In this document: positions 1 to 9,800 of the stretch, in pieces | Position numbering within the stretch: position 1 is the first letter of the stretch | Layout: every line of letters begins with the position of its first letter | The notes under the pieces: model-generated | Seen by the model: only the letters and a program-made list of their open reading frames with translations | Database searches by the model: none | What the model was told of the DNA's origin: nothing | Made by a program: the position numbers and the translations under genes | Assembly (NCBI GenBank): GCA_013360675.1 | Contig: JABWBB010000001.1 | Span: forward strand, 62,001-126,000 | Direction of reading: 5' to 3' | From: Phycisphaerales bacterium | Lineage (GTDB): Bacteria; Planctomycetota; Phycisphaerae; Phycisphaerales; UBA1924 | Length of the DNA: 64,000 nucleotides

Positions 1-677
1 GCGTACTGCACGGCCTTGTCGATGACGTCTTTCGAGACTTCGAGCCCGGCGTTGCGTGCCGAGCGCAGCGCCATGATTTGGCAGATGGTCACGCTGAGAT
101 CGGCGTCGAAGGGGACCGGGTTGTACCGCCAGCCGCCTTCTTCATTCTGTGACTGTTCGATGAGGCGCACCGCGCGGACCAGGGCCTGGTGTGTGCGCGA
201 TGCCAATGCGGTGTCGGGTCCACCCTGCGTCATGCCGTAGACCTCGCCCAGGAAAAGCGTGGCGAACCCGTGCCCGTACATGGGGCTGTTGGCCGAATCG
301 GTGGCGACGAGCCCACTCTCGTTGCACTGATCAAGCACGTAGTTGAGGCCGCGCTGGACCTGCTCGGCGTAGGGCCCGCGTCCGGGCATGTTCCCGTCGG
401 CCATAAAGGCCAGGCACGCCAGCGAGGTGACGGCGACGCTCCGCCCGAACTGCCCCTCGCCAAAGGCGCCATTGGGTTGCTGGGTGCGGGCCAGCGCGGC
501 GAGCCCTCGCGTCACCGCGCGATCGAGCTGGGGCGTGATCTCGCCCTCGGCGGGGTTGTTCACCGCCGAGATGGGCTTGACGACACTCGCCTCGGGCGCA
601 GACGGTGCGGCCTCGGGCTGTGGCGCCCGCTGAGCGTGGCCGGCCAAGATCATGGCGATCGCCGCGGCATGGATCAT
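1..677 (-). CDS. Exported prenyltransferase/squalene-oxidase-repeat-like protein, 3' end outside window
   Basis: The reading frame runs from an ATG at 677 to the window edge without a stop, so about 225 residues of the N-terminal part are seen. It starts with a short hydrophobic stretch (MIHAAAIAMILAGHAQ) that looks like a signal peptide. Repeated alpha-alpha toroid motifs follow, such as GLAALARTQQPNGAFGEGQFG, GLNYVLDQCNESGLV and LIEQSQNEEGGWRYNP, the pattern of the squalene-cyclase/prenyltransferase repeat fold. Such exported repeat proteins are common in planctomycetes and usually have no known enzyme activity. Its ATG overlaps the stop of the upstream gene by four bases, so it is probably translated with the cluster that runs down from 10828. 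Function is not known. Confidence 0.8.
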   Translation of the reverse strand, partial: MIHAAAIAMILAGHAQRAPQPEAAPSAPEASVVKPISAVNNPAEGEITPQLDRAVTRGLAALARTQQPNGAFGEGQFGRSVAVTSLACLAFMADGNMPGRGPYAEQVQRGLNYVLDQCNESGLVATDSANSPMYGHGFATLFLGEVYGMTQGGPDTALASRTHQALVRAVRLIEQSQNEEGGWRYNPVPFDADLSVTICQIMALRSARNAGLEVSKDVIDKAVQY

Positions 678-1366
678 CGGGGACGCTCCGGGCCTGCCTG
701 CTGCTCGGCCAGGCGCTTGTAATACTCCTCGGTCATGCCCCGGTACACCGAGCTGAAGCGGTCGCTCCAGCCCTGCATCAGCGCATCACGCACGTGCGCG
801 GGCAGATTGCCCCACGCCGCGGATGAACCCGGGAGCGCGGGCTTGAGCGTGCCGTCGACGCGGGCGGGGCCGTCGCCACGGTTTTCGCCGGATCCCTCAC
901 CCTGGGCGGCCTGCTGCTGTTGCTGCGATTGGGCGCCTTGCTGCTGTTGTTGCCCGTCGGGCTGGCCCTGGTTCTGTTTGGAGGACGAAGACTTGGACTT
1001 GCTCTGCTGGCGGCGTGCATCGGCGATCAACTGATCGAGTTTGCGCAGCACGTCTTCCTGCACACGCTGGGTGTCGATGCCCGCGTCTTTACGTTCGAGG
1101 CGAAGAGCGGCTTCGGACATGAGCTCGACCGCCGCCTGAAAACCCGCCGCGACCTGCCCGGGCGAGAGGGCTCGATCAAGGTCGGCATCCCGGGGCGATT
1201 CACCCTCGGGCTTGGGGGTCTCGGGCTTTTTGATTCCCAGCAGTTCGTCGAGCGTGGGCTCGGGCTGTGTCGAAGGTGGCGGGGTGGGTTGGGGCGCGGG
1301 CTGCGACGCGGGCTGAATCAGCGCCGCCAAAACGCTGAGCAGGCCCAAGGTGAGGGGCGTCATCAT
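674..1366 (-). CDS. Gln/Pro-rich exported hypothetical protein
   Basis: This 230-residue protein begins with a signal-peptide-like stretch (MMTPLTLGLLSVLAALIQ) followed by a Pro/Ser/Gln linker. A helical middle part (about 60-125) precedes a Gln/Ser/Lys-rich low-complexity stretch (about 120-165), and a short conserved-looking end reads LPAHVRDALMQGWSDRFSSVYRGMTEEYYKRLAEQ. This end resembles the tail of small proteins found beside DUF4175-like genes in planctomycete clusters, but I do not recognise a named family. The start overlaps the stop of the DUF4175-like gene by four bases and its own stop overlaps the next start by four bases, so it is an internal operon member. A role with the coiled-coil protein upstream is inference. 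Confidence 0.75.
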   Translation of the reverse strand: MMTPLTLGLLSVLAALIQPASQPAPQPTPPPSTQPEPTLDELLGIKKPETPKPEGESPRDADLDRALSPGQVAAGFQAAVELMSEAALRLERKDAGIDTQRVQEDVLRKLDQLIADARRQQSKSKSSSSKQNQGQPDGQQQQQGAQSQQQQQAAQGEGSGENRGDGPARVDGTLKPALPGSSAAWGNLPAHVRDALMQGWSDRFSSVYRGMTEEYYKRLAEQQAGPERPR

Positions 1367-4300
1367 GGCGTAGGCTCCTCCATCTGGGGCTCCTCCGCCT
1401 CGGGTTCTTCTGAACCGGGGCGGGGCGCGCTCGGAGTCATCCGCTGCATCAGTTCATCCCCCCGGCGGCTGAGTTCGCGCTGCAGGTTCGCGATCTCGTC
1501 GATCTGGCTTGCGTCGGGGCGTTCGCCCAGGTCGCGCGTGCGGACGACGGCTTCCTCCTGCATCATGCGCAGTAGTTTGAGCTCGGCGAGAGGGGGGATC
1601 AGCCCGTTCCCGCTCTGTCCGCCGCCTCCCCCTTCGCCACCACCGCCCTCTTCGGCGTCGCGGAACTGATCCTTCTGCTGTTGATCCTGTCGGAGGGCCT
1701 CGAGCAGTGAACGAAGCAGCCGCGCGACGGTCTGCTGATCGCGTCCCACACTGGCGGCGGCCCGACCCTCGCGCAGCACGCCGGCGGCACGTGCCGCAGC
1801 GTGATCGAGGCGGGTATGGGCGAAATCGAACAGCCCGCTCTCGCTCAGTTCGCTGGTCTGCTCGCGCAGGCGTGTCATGCGGGCGCGAAGGTCGTCCTGG
1901 CGGTCGCCCAGCGCGCGGGCATCGGCTCGATCTTTGCGCGACAGCTCACGCTCGAGCAACGGGGCGGTCTCGCCGATGATCGCGGCCTGGAGTTCAAGGG
2001 CCTCCTGATAGGCCTTGAGCAGTTCGGCGCGTTTACGCTGCGCGTCGCGGTCCGCGGCGTCATCGTCGAGGCGTTGCGCCTCGTCGAGCGATTCGCGCAG
2101 GCGCTGCAGGCTCTGGCGTTCGCTCGCGTCGGCCTCGGGCAAGTCGGGCAGGCGGAGCGAAACGATCGCCGCCGCTTGTGAGACCCCCGCCGAATCGAGC
2201 AGCTCAGCGATGCGTGCGGCCTCGCGCGATTCCTCGCGGGCCTTGCCCGCGACGCCCAGAGTGTTCTGGTGCAGCGCGATCATCGGGCGATCAAGCGGCG
2301 GGGTTGCCTTGCCGTCGATCGCCTCGCCCAGGCGTGCCAGTTCCGACTCCTGCTCACGAATCAGCCGCCCGATGGATTCCTTCAGGTCCGCCAGCAGGCG
2401 TCGCAGCGCCTCGTCACGGCGTTGCTCGCTGCGGTCGAGTTCCGACATCATCTGCTCGAGCGATTGGGCCGCTTCTTCCTGCAGTTGCGAGGCACGCTCG
2501 GTCTGGTTCTGCTCGATCTGTCGGGCGGCGTCCTGCTGGGTGTCGGCCACGCGGTTTTCACGAGCGCGCTTTGCCGCGGCCTCCATCGCCTGGGCCTGTC
2601 CGGCATCGGCCTGCTTGAGTTGCTCGGCCCGCTGTTCGAGGGCTTCGGTGACCGCCGCGGCCCGCTGGGCCAGGTCCTGCTGGCGCGTGGACAGTCGCGA
2701 GAGATCGTCGCGCTGTTGCGGGGTGAGTTGCGAGGGCTGCTGCCCGCGGGTCTGTCCGCCGGCGGCGGAGGTCTGGGAGGCGAGTTGACGTTGCTCGGCG
2801 ATCAGACGCTCGAGTGCCCGACGCACGCCCCAACTATCCTGCCCGCGATCGAGCATAGTGGCCAGTTGGGTCAGGGCGTCCTGGGTTTGCGCCTGGGCCT
2901 TCTGAGCCGACTCTTCAGGGGCTTTTTCGCCCGTGCCCATGCGTGCGAGGGCTTCGCTTGCGCGTTGGCTGGCCTTGGCCGCATCGGCGACCGCGCCGCG
3001 GGCATCTTCCAGCAGGCCGCTGAGGGCCCGATCGGCGAGCTGATTCCGCGCCACGCGCTCTTCGAGGCGCTGCACCACCGCGTCCATCGGGGCGATACGT
3101 TCGGTCAGGGCGGCCTGGCGGCGGGCCTGATCGAGCGCGGCCTGGGCGTTGTCCACGGCTTTCGCCCGGTCGTCCGACAGCGCGGCCTGATCGCGTTCGA
3201 GTCGCTTGGCCGCCTCACGCACGCCCGAGAGTTCGGCCCGCAACTGCTCCACCAGCTCGCTGTCAGAGATCACACGCAGGCGTCGCACCGTCGACAGGGT
3301 CGGCCCGTGAGCCTTTTCAGCCTCACCCAGCAGGTCGGCGGCGAGGGCCGTCAGCCATACCTCATCGCCGGGCGAGAGAACCAATGCGCCAAGGTCGAGC
3401 GTGGCCTGTGCCCGGGCCTGCGACGCCGATTCGGCATCGGTCACCTCGATGCGTGCCAGCAAAGCCGGGGCATCCTTGGCCTCGGGCGCGGCGCCGATCG
3501 AGCCCTGGGGTGGCGTGGCAATCTGGCTTCGCAGCTCGATCCAGGCCAGAGCGACATCGTCGCGACCCTCTCCAGATGCCGGGATGATCGCCGTCGCCAG
3601 CACACTCTCATCGCTGGCGGGCTGCACGATGGCCGCGGTGGGGGGGCGGTCCTCGGCGACGTCGATGCGGAACAGGGCAGCCTCGGCCGATTCGATCGCG
3701 AACTCATCGCGGAGTTGAAGCGTCAGTCGTGCACTCAAGGCGGCGACAAACTCAACCCGCCAGCGGGTCGCTTCGAGTTGGGTCGTCAGCCCGATCTGCC
3801 CGGTCAGCCCGGCCATGTGCGCGGCGATGAACGCGGCGCGGGCTTCGCCTTCGGGCGGCAGGGGCACGGGCTTGTTCAGTTCAAGATCAAGGCGCACGCG
3901 AGAGCCGGCCAGCACCGGCCCAATCACGCCGCGTTCGTCGCGCCCCGTACCGGCGTCTTTGCGCCCGCGTGCGATGTCCGGACGCGAGCCAAGCACCGCC
4001 GCGGCATACCCGGGCGGATCGATCGTGGCCATCGCGCCGACAATGCTCGGTCGTTCAACCAGCACCGTGCGCCACGACGGGGTGGCGTCATCGCTGGTTG
4101 CGAAGCGGTATTCGAGTTCGATGCGCGACGACGCGGGATTGAGCCCGGCGAGAAACGCCGAGGGCTCGATCAGGCGCTCGTACAACTCGCCCTCGACGAC
4201 CTCGCCCCCGCCGGGTTGGCTCACGCTGATCCGTCGGCGCTGAGGCGAGAGACGGGCCCGCTGGAGAGGCGTCTCCTTGCCGTCGATTACTAAACGAAAG

Positions 4301-5034
4301 TGCACGCTGACGTCGGTCTGGCCCGGGGCCTGGTTGGTTCGGGTCACGGCGGCACGCAGCGGAAGCGCGGTGTCGACCGGGTGGGCCAACAACCGAGAGG
4401 CATCGACCACGCCCGTGCGCTTCGGCCATGAGACATCCGACCATGGCGTCAGGACGCGGGCCGTGCCGATCCGCAGCAAGGTGGGCGCGAAGAGCGCCAA
4501 CGCCACCACGGGCACCGCGATCACGAGCAACGCCCCCAGCGTGCGACGCAACTGCTGCGAGTTGAGCAGATCGAGACGGCGCGGCAGGCGAGCGAAGCGT
4601 TCCTGAAGGTCCTCAACAGCGGCGCGGCTGAAGCGTGACGTGAGATCGGCGTCGCTGGCGTGCGGCGCGAGTTCGATCGCCGACGCCAGTCGCCCCGCCA
4701 GCCCAGCCTCGCGAGCCTCGGGGAGCGACTCGACGCGCAGGGCAACTTCGGTCACGCTCGGCGCGAATCGGAGCGAGGGACGCACATGCCGCCAGAAGGC
4801 GTAAACAAGGATGACCCCGCCAATCAGAAGCAGCCCGCCCCGCAGCCAGCCGGGCAGGCGCAAGAGCCAGTCCACGCCGCCCCCGCCCAGCGCGACAGCG
4901 AAGGCCATGGCGACCAGCAGCCCCAGGCGCTGAACGAAGAGTTGAGCCCGAGCCGCCCCGCGCAGACGCGTCAGAGCCGCGACGACCCGTTTCAGGTCAG
5001 CCTCCGCGTGTTGTTGGCCGGCCGGGTCGCTCAT
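1363..5034 (-). CDS. DUF4175-like giant membrane protein with long coiled coil
   Basis: The 1223-residue product has hydrophobic segments near residues 35-75 and 165-187, which places most of the chain outside the cytoplasm. A large beta-rich middle part (about 190-580) is followed by a very long Gln/Glu/Arg/Ala-rich helical region (about 590-1160) with the look of an extended coiled coil, then a Gly/Gln run and an acidic tail. The layout matches DUF4175-type proteins that sit next to DUF58 and BatA-like genes. The start at 5034 is preceded by AGGAAAGGACC, a good ribosome site. A 171-base gap separates it from the upstream gene, the only real gap in this cluster, so a second promoter could lie there. 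Its molecular function is unknown. Confidence 0.8.
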   Translation of the reverse strand: MSDPAGQQHAEADLKRVVAALTRLRGAARAQLFVQRLGLLVAMAFAVALGGGGVDWLLRLPGWLRGGLLLIGGVILVYAFWRHVRPSLRFAPSVTEVALRVESLPEAREAGLAGRLASAIELAPHASDADLTSRFSRAAVEDLQERFARLPRRLDLLNSQQLRRTLGALLVIAVPVVALALFAPTLLRIGTARVLTPWSDVSWPKRTGVVDASRLLAHPVDTALPLRAAVTRTNQAPGQTDVSVHFRLVIDGKETPLQRARLSPQRRRISVSQPGGGEVVEGELYERLIEPSAFLAGLNPASSRIELEYRFATSDDATPSWRTVLVERPSIVGAMATIDPPGYAAAVLGSRPDIARGRKDAGTGRDERGVIGPVLAGSRVRLDLELNKPVPLPPEGEARAAFIAAHMAGLTGQIGLTTQLEATRWRVEFVAALSARLTLQLRDEFAIESAEAALFRIDVAEDRPPTAAIVQPASDESVLATAIIPASGEGRDDVALAWIELRSQIATPPQGSIGAAPEAKDAPALLARIEVTDAESASQARAQATLDLGALVLSPGDEVWLTALAADLLGEAEKAHGPTLSTVRRLRVISDSELVEQLRAELSGVREAAKRLERDQAALSDDRAKAVDNAQAALDQARRQAALTERIAPMDAVVQRLEERVARNQLADRALSGLLEDARGAVADAAKASQRASEALARMGTGEKAPEESAQKAQAQTQDALTQLATMLDRGQDSWGVRRALERLIAEQRQLASQTSAAGGQTRGQQPSQLTPQQRDDLSRLSTRQQDLAQRAAAVTEALEQRAEQLKQADAGQAQAMEAAAKRARENRVADTQQDAARQIEQNQTERASQLQEEAAQSLEQMMSELDRSEQRRDEALRRLLADLKESIGRLIREQESELARLGEAIDGKATPPLDRPMIALHQNTLGVAGKAREESREAARIAELLDSAGVSQAAAIVSLRLPDLPEADASERQSLQRLRESLDEAQRLDDDAADRDAQRKRAELLKAYQEALELQAAIIGETAPLLERELSRKDRADARALGDRQDDLRARMTRLREQTSELSESGLFDFAHTRLDHAAARAAGVLREGRAAASVGRDQQTVARLLRSLLEALRQDQQQKDQFRDAEEGGGGEGGGGGQSGNGLIPPLAELKLLRMMQEEAVVRTRDLGERPDASQIDEIANLQRELSRRGDELMQRMTPSAPRPGSEEPEAEEPQMEEPTP

Positions 5035-5205
5035 GGTCCTTTCCTGCGGCTTGGGGTAGCCTCCCGGACATGTCTATCGGCGTGTTGACGGGCCCGGTCC
5101 GACCCATCCTGACGACACCTTGAAACACCGCGGATCATGCCGATTCACTGTACGCCCCGGGTCATGCCGCGGGTCCCCCGGGGTGGGCCTTCGTATCCAT
5201 GCTCG

Positions 5206-7566
5206 TTACGAAAGTTTGATCAATCGCCGCCCCGCCCATTCGAGTGTGAGCAGCAGCATCAGCAGCACAAAGGCCAGGGGCTTGTCCCACAGTGTTTCGA
5301 TGTCGGGCGCGCCCAGCAGGCGCAGCTCGCGATTGGGCAGCGTGGCCCCCAGCGTGCCCAACTCCTCGGGCTGAAGCATCCGCCCACCCGTGGCCTGCGC
5401 GATCTGGGCCAGCGTGGCATGGTCGGTCTGGGGGATGCGCATCTCGTCGTCGGCAACGATCACCTCAAGCCGGGCGTCCAGATCAACCCCCGCGAGGATC
5501 GGGTCGGCGGAGGTGACCCTGTAGACGCCCGGTCGCGGCGCGATGAACGTGCCCGCGTAGGTCCCTGGGGCGCTCCCGTCGCCGCCCGCCTCGGCCTGCA
5601 GCACGAGCTCGAACTCGTCGCTGCCCGTGCGGTCGGCCGCGACCTCGTCGTCACGCGTGACCGTGACACGGATTGACGCTGGGCGGCGTTCGATGAGTTG
5701 CTGATCAAGCAATCGCACCACCACGCGCACCTGTTGATCGGGCGTCGCTCGCTCGGGCTGAATCTCGGCGATCGCCGCACGTCCGCTGCGTCCCAGGCTG
5801 TCGCGGGCGAGCAGACGCACGAGGGGGATCCAGAACCGCTCGGAGAGCGTTTCGCCCCGGGCGTAGCGATAGCGCCAGATTTCGTCGGTCCCCACATAGA
5901 CCACGCGCCCCGCGCCGTAGCGCATCGTGAGCACGAGCGGCGTGGGGGCGCTGGCGCTCGATCCCACCGCCAGCGCGAGGGTCTCGGCCGTGGGCTTGAG
6001 CGTGCCCGTTTCGATCCGCTGAGCCCAGCGCAGCAGCGGCCAACCGGCCTCGGGCGTCGAGAGAACGCTCGGCCATGGGTCCTGGGCGCTGTCGCCCAGT
6101 TGCATGACACCCAGACGTGCCGCGGCCGGGGCCGGTCGGATCGTCACCGGCTCGAGGTACGCATCGGGCCCCACACCCCCGCCCGAGTTGTGTGTAAGCG
6201 TGAACGGGAGCAGATCGGCCAGTGGAGTCGGGCGCCACGCCCCGGGCGTCGCCCCCGGGCCGCCGATCCACAAAATCCCCGCGCCGCGCTGGGCCACCAG
6301 GTCGCGCATCTGGCGCAGTTGGTCGTCGCTGAAGAGATCGGGGCGCAGATCGCCCAGCACGATGACGTCATTCTCGCTCCACTGCGCCGGGGTGCGGGGG
6401 AGTGAGTCGAGCGTGCGCGTGCCCTCCTGAATGTAGCGGCGCTGCGGGTGCAGCAGCAGCGAGGCCGAACTGATCGAACGCTCGCGCAGGAACAGATTCT
6501 TGAGGTAGCGATATTCCCAGCGCGGATAACCGTCGAAGTGCAGCACGCGGATCGGGCGGTCGGCTGTTTCAAAGGCGATCGCCTGCTCGTTGTTCCGCGC
6601 CGAGAGATCGGGCGTGTCGGTCATGATCCGTACGAGCCAGTTGGTCGGGCCCGCGCCCGCCGGCTTGCCCGTCAGCGTCAGGCGCTGCTCGCGAGCCTCG
6701 CCCGGCTCGACACGGCGCGAATCGATCACACGCCCCGTTCCCGAGTCAATGAGTTCCAGGCGTGCCCCCGGAGCGGGGACGCCCTCGGGCCCGAGCGTGT
6801 CGAGCCGCACATTGACCGGGACGATGTCGTCGAGGAACGCCGCCCGCGGGGCGTCGACCTCGGCCAGGCTCAGATCGGCCAGACCCTGGGCGCTCCCCAG
6901 CGCGACCCCGAAGACGGGGATCTGACGCGATTCGAGTTGGCGCAGCACGCCGCGCGGGATCGCGTCGGCGCTGCGACCATCCGAGAGCACGACCACGCCC
7001 GCCACGGGGCGAGCGGCGACGCGGCGCAGCGCCTGCTCGAGCCCGGCGCCAAGGCGAGTCCGCGTGCCCATCGCTTCGCCCAGGCTCTCTGCGTCGGGCG
7101 GCATGGCGCCGCGCAGGTCGAACGTGCCCGCATCAAAGCCGAGGTAGAGCGTGTGGCGCTCGGTTCCGAGGCCTTCCAGGCCTGCACGGGCACGATCGAA
7201 TGCGTCGATCAGTTGCTCGTTGCGGGTCGTGCCCGTCGGGGCGTCACGCACGCTCAGCGACTCCGAGCGATCGACGAGGAAGACCACCCAGTCCTTCTCG
7301 ACCCGCTCATTGGGGCGGCTGAGTTGCGGGCCCGCCAGCAGCAGCGCCACCAGCGAGAGCGTCGCCGCCCGCACGCCCGCCAGCCACGCCCGCGCGGCCC
7401 GAGGGCCCAGCAGGCGCGAGTAGCTCCACCCCGCCAGGAACGCCGCGCCCAACAGGATGAGCGCCCACGCCCAACCGGGCACCGGGCGTGCAAACTCAAA
7501 GGCGACGTCGCCCGCCTGTGTGCTCAGGTGCCGCAACGACAGGAAACGATCGAGCCATTCGCTCAT
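5206..7566 (-). CDS. Membrane protein with vWA and glutamine-amidotransferase-like domains
   Basis: The 786-residue protein has two N-terminal membrane segments (about 31-48 and 66-82) and a C-terminal one close to the end. Between them is a von Willebrand A domain with an intact metal-site motif DRSES at about 99-103, and further on a class I GATase-like fold (around VIVLGDLRPDLFSDDQ and ILWIGGPGATPG) without an obvious catalytic Cys. This combination is known from aerotolerance-type (Bat) clusters, where vWA proteins pair with DUF58 and MoxR proteins; their exact role is unsettled. The ATG overlaps the upstream stop by four bases and has GGAG nine bases before it, so translation is probably coupled. 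Confidence 0.85.
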   Translation of the reverse strand: MSEWLDRFLSLRHLSTQAGDVAFEFARPVPGWAWALILLGAAFLAGWSYSRLLGPRAARAWLAGVRAATLSLVALLLAGPQLSRPNERVEKDWVVFLVDRSESLSVRDAPTGTTRNEQLIDAFDRARAGLEGLGTERHTLYLGFDAGTFDLRGAMPPDAESLGEAMGTRTRLGAGLEQALRRVAARPVAGVVVLSDGRSADAIPRGVLRQLESRQIPVFGVALGSAQGLADLSLAEVDAPRAAFLDDIVPVNVRLDTLGPEGVPAPGARLELIDSGTGRVIDSRRVEPGEAREQRLTLTGKPAGAGPTNWLVRIMTDTPDLSARNNEQAIAFETADRPIRVLHFDGYPRWEYRYLKNLFLRERSISSASLLLHPQRRYIQEGTRTLDSLPRTPAQWSENDVIVLGDLRPDLFSDDQLRQMRDLVAQRGAGILWIGGPGATPGAWRPTPLADLLPFTLTHNSGGGVGPDAYLEPVTIRPAPAAARLGVMQLGDSAQDPWPSVLSTPEAGWPLLRWAQRIETGTLKPTAETLALAVGSSASAPTPLVLTMRYGAGRVVYVGTDEIWRYRYARGETLSERFWIPLVRLLARDSLGRSGRAAIAEIQPERATPDQQVRVVVRLLDQQLIERRPASIRVTVTRDDEVAADRTGSDEFELVLQAEAGGDGSAPGTYAGTFIAPRPGVYRVTSADPILAGVDLDARLEVIVADDEMRIPQTDHATLAQIAQATGGRMLQPEELGTLGATLPNRELRLLGAPDIETLWDKPLAFVLLMLLLTLEWAGRRLIKLS

Positions 7567-9800
7567 GGCGTCGTCTCCTTCGCGCGATCATCGGCGTGCG
7601 CGTGGCTGAAGAAGCGGGCCATCGCCAGTTCCACGCACGCCACGCCCAGCGCGAGCGCCAGCAGCAGCATGCTCCAGGGCGGCGTCGGATCGGCCGTGGC
7701 TCGGGGCGCACCGTTCACTTCGCCCGCCTGCTCGGCCTCGAGCACACCCAACGGTGAGAGCCAGGATTCGAGGCGTTCGCGCGGGAGTGCCCGCGTGGAC
7801 GAACCCGCCGGGTCGTGCGTCACGCCGATCACGCGCAGCGTGGTCCCTCGAGCATCACGGGCGGCGTAGATCCCCGCGCGTCGCACGCTGACGCCGGCAC
7901 GCCCCTCGAGCGTGAGTGCCCGTGCCTCCTCACCCAGATGCACCAGTTCGGTTGCGCCGACGGGGAGCGACATCATCGCTCCCGCGACCGATACGCTCGC
8001 CCCCAATGAGCGACCCACGCCCTGGCGCACCAGTTCCTGAGCCAGCGGCACCATCAGCGGCTTGGTCGGCAGATCGGTCCAGCGCGGGTCGATCGCCGCC
8101 CCGATGTAGATCAACGCCCCGCGTCCGCTCGTCTCGGTAAAGCCCGGCGTCGCCGCGACGACAAAGGCGCGCCCGTCGCTCAGCCCCAGCACCGTTTCGA
8201 AACGTGTCGCATCGCCCTCGGGTGCGAGCAGACGAGTGACCCGCACCGGGCGCAACAGGTCGCCCAGTTCGGGCGCGATCAGCCCCAGCAGGTCACTGCC
8301 CCGTTGGCCCGAGTCGGCGGGCACGATCGACACGCCCTCGCTGACCTCGCCGGGCGTGCGAGGCAGCGTCCACTCCAGCCCCATCGCCTCGCGCATCGCG
8401 TCGGACCATGCGTGTGTCTCGACCCCCGGCGGCGGGCTGACGATCACCAGTGCCCCCGTCTCGCACGCCCGCGCGATCAGCCGCCACACCCCCGCATCGA
8501 GCAAGTCCGGCGAGGGGACGATGATCGCATCAAGCCCGCGCAGCAGTGTCTCGCCACCGGGCCCGACGATCTGGGCCGGGTCGATGCGCTGGCAGGCCAG
8601 TTCCCCGCCACGATCGCGCGAGAGAGCGTCCACCGCCCGCGGGGCCAGGGCCAACGTCCACCAGTCGCCCGGTGAGAAGGCGTCGATTCCCGCGCCCGTG
8701 GCCCGCGGCTCGATCACGCCCACATCAAGCCGACGCCGCGAGGTGATCGGGCGCTGCCATTCGTCGTCGCGGGGCAAGTCGTCCGTGTCGATCCGTGTGT
8801 GCAGCACAAGGGCATTCATCGCCGTCCGCGGCGGCCTGACATCCAGCGACAGCGTGAGCGATGCGCTTTCCTGCCCGGGCGTCCAACGGACAATACCCGT
8901 AGCCGCGGCGATCGGAGGGGCATCCTTCTGGCCCGCGGGGCGTGCCTCGATCGTGACGCGCGTCGCCTGTGAGTCCGACGTGAGGGGCCCGAACCGGCGC
9001 AGTGAAACACGCACGGGCGTCGCGGCCGATCCCTCTTCCCCCGCCAGCACCACCGAGCGCAGCGGCTCAACCCCCGCCAGCGCGATGTTGCCCGCGTCGG
9101 TTGTTGCGTGCCCCAGCGTGAGCACGCGCACCCGACGCGTCCCCGCGTCGAGGGGCGTCAGCGCGGTCTCCAGGTCTGCGCTGCCCGCGCGCAGTTCTGA
9201 AGCCAAAGCAATCACGACTTCTCCCTCGCCGCGCCGATCGGGCGACGCGAGATCGTCGCGGATCAGCGCCAGCGCCCCCGTGAGGTCGGCCCGCGAGGCG
9301 CACGCCGGGGCCTGGCGTATGGCTTCGATCACACCGCCCAGATCCGACGAGGCGGGCAGCACTACACGATCAGCGGGCCCGGCGAGCGTGACGAGCGCCG
9401 CGGTGTCGCCGCGCCCCGCGTCGAGCGTGCGCAGCAGCGCGATGGCCCTGGCTTTGGAGTCATCGAGCGCCGTGCCCGATTCATGCGCGAGCGATGACGT
9501 GAGCGAGTTGTCGAGCAGGATGTAGACCGTGCGTGCGCCCGTGGTCCGGGCCCCCGCCGCATCGAAGATCGGCTTGCCCACCGCCAGCGCCAGCAGCGCG
9601 ACCAGCAGGCAGCGGCTGGTCAGCAGCAGGATCTGCTCGAGGTTCATCCTTCGACGCTGCTTGCGGTACGCCTCGATCAGGAAACGCATCGCCCCCCACG
9701 CGATCGGGCGACGACGCCGACGCATCAGGATGTGGATCAGGATCGGGATCGCCACGCACCCGAGCCCGACCGCCGCGAGGATGGGGTTGAGGAACGTCAT
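7563..9800 (-). CDS. BatA-like vWA membrane protein
   Basis: The protein (745 residues) opens with the aerotolerance-regulator N-terminal signature: a membrane helix, then RRRRRPIAWGAMRFLIEAYRK and a second helix (about 55-78). A vWA-like domain follows with a metal-site motif DNSLT at 97-101. The central part has beta-rich and GATase-like segments (IIVPSPDLLD, GALVIVSPPPG) and a last membrane helix lies near residue 715-735. Proteins of this build act in the inner membrane with a DUF58 protein and a MoxR ATPase; the biochemical role is not established. Both ends of the gene overlap neighbours by four bases. Confidence 0.87.
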   Translation of the reverse strand: MTFLNPILAAVGLGCVAIPILIHILMRRRRRPIAWGAMRFLIEAYRKQRRRMNLEQILLLTSRCLLVALLALAVGKPIFDAAGARTTGARTVYILLDNSLTSSLAHESGTALDDSKARAIALLRTLDAGRGDTAALVTLAGPADRVVLPASSDLGGVIEAIRQAPACASRADLTGALALIRDDLASPDRRGEGEVVIALASELRAGSADLETALTPLDAGTRRVRVLTLGHATTDAGNIALAGVEPLRSVVLAGEEGSAATPVRVSLRRFGPLTSDSQATRVTIEARPAGQKDAPPIAAATGIVRWTPGQESASLTLSLDVRPPRTAMNALVLHTRIDTDDLPRDDEWQRPITSRRRLDVGVIEPRATGAGIDAFSPGDWWTLALAPRAVDALSRDRGGELACQRIDPAQIVGPGGETLLRGLDAIIVPSPDLLDAGVWRLIARACETGALVIVSPPPGVETHAWSDAMREAMGLEWTLPRTPGEVSEGVSIVPADSGQRGSDLLGLIAPELGDLLRPVRVTRLLAPEGDATRFETVLGLSDGRAFVVAATPGFTETSGRGALIYIGAAIDPRWTDLPTKPLMVPLAQELVRQGVGRSLGASVSVAGAMMSLPVGATELVHLGEEARALTLEGRAGVSVRRAGIYAARDARGTTLRVIGVTHDPAGSSTRALPRERLESWLSPLGVLEAEQAGEVNGAPRATADPTPPWSMLLLALALGVACVELAMARFFSHAHADDRAKETTP

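Noticed and set aside
2269-4293. 674-residue plus-strand frame across the DUF4175-like gene
   Set aside because: It is a composition shadow, rich in Gly/Arg/Leu without domain motifs, opposite a coherent operon gene.
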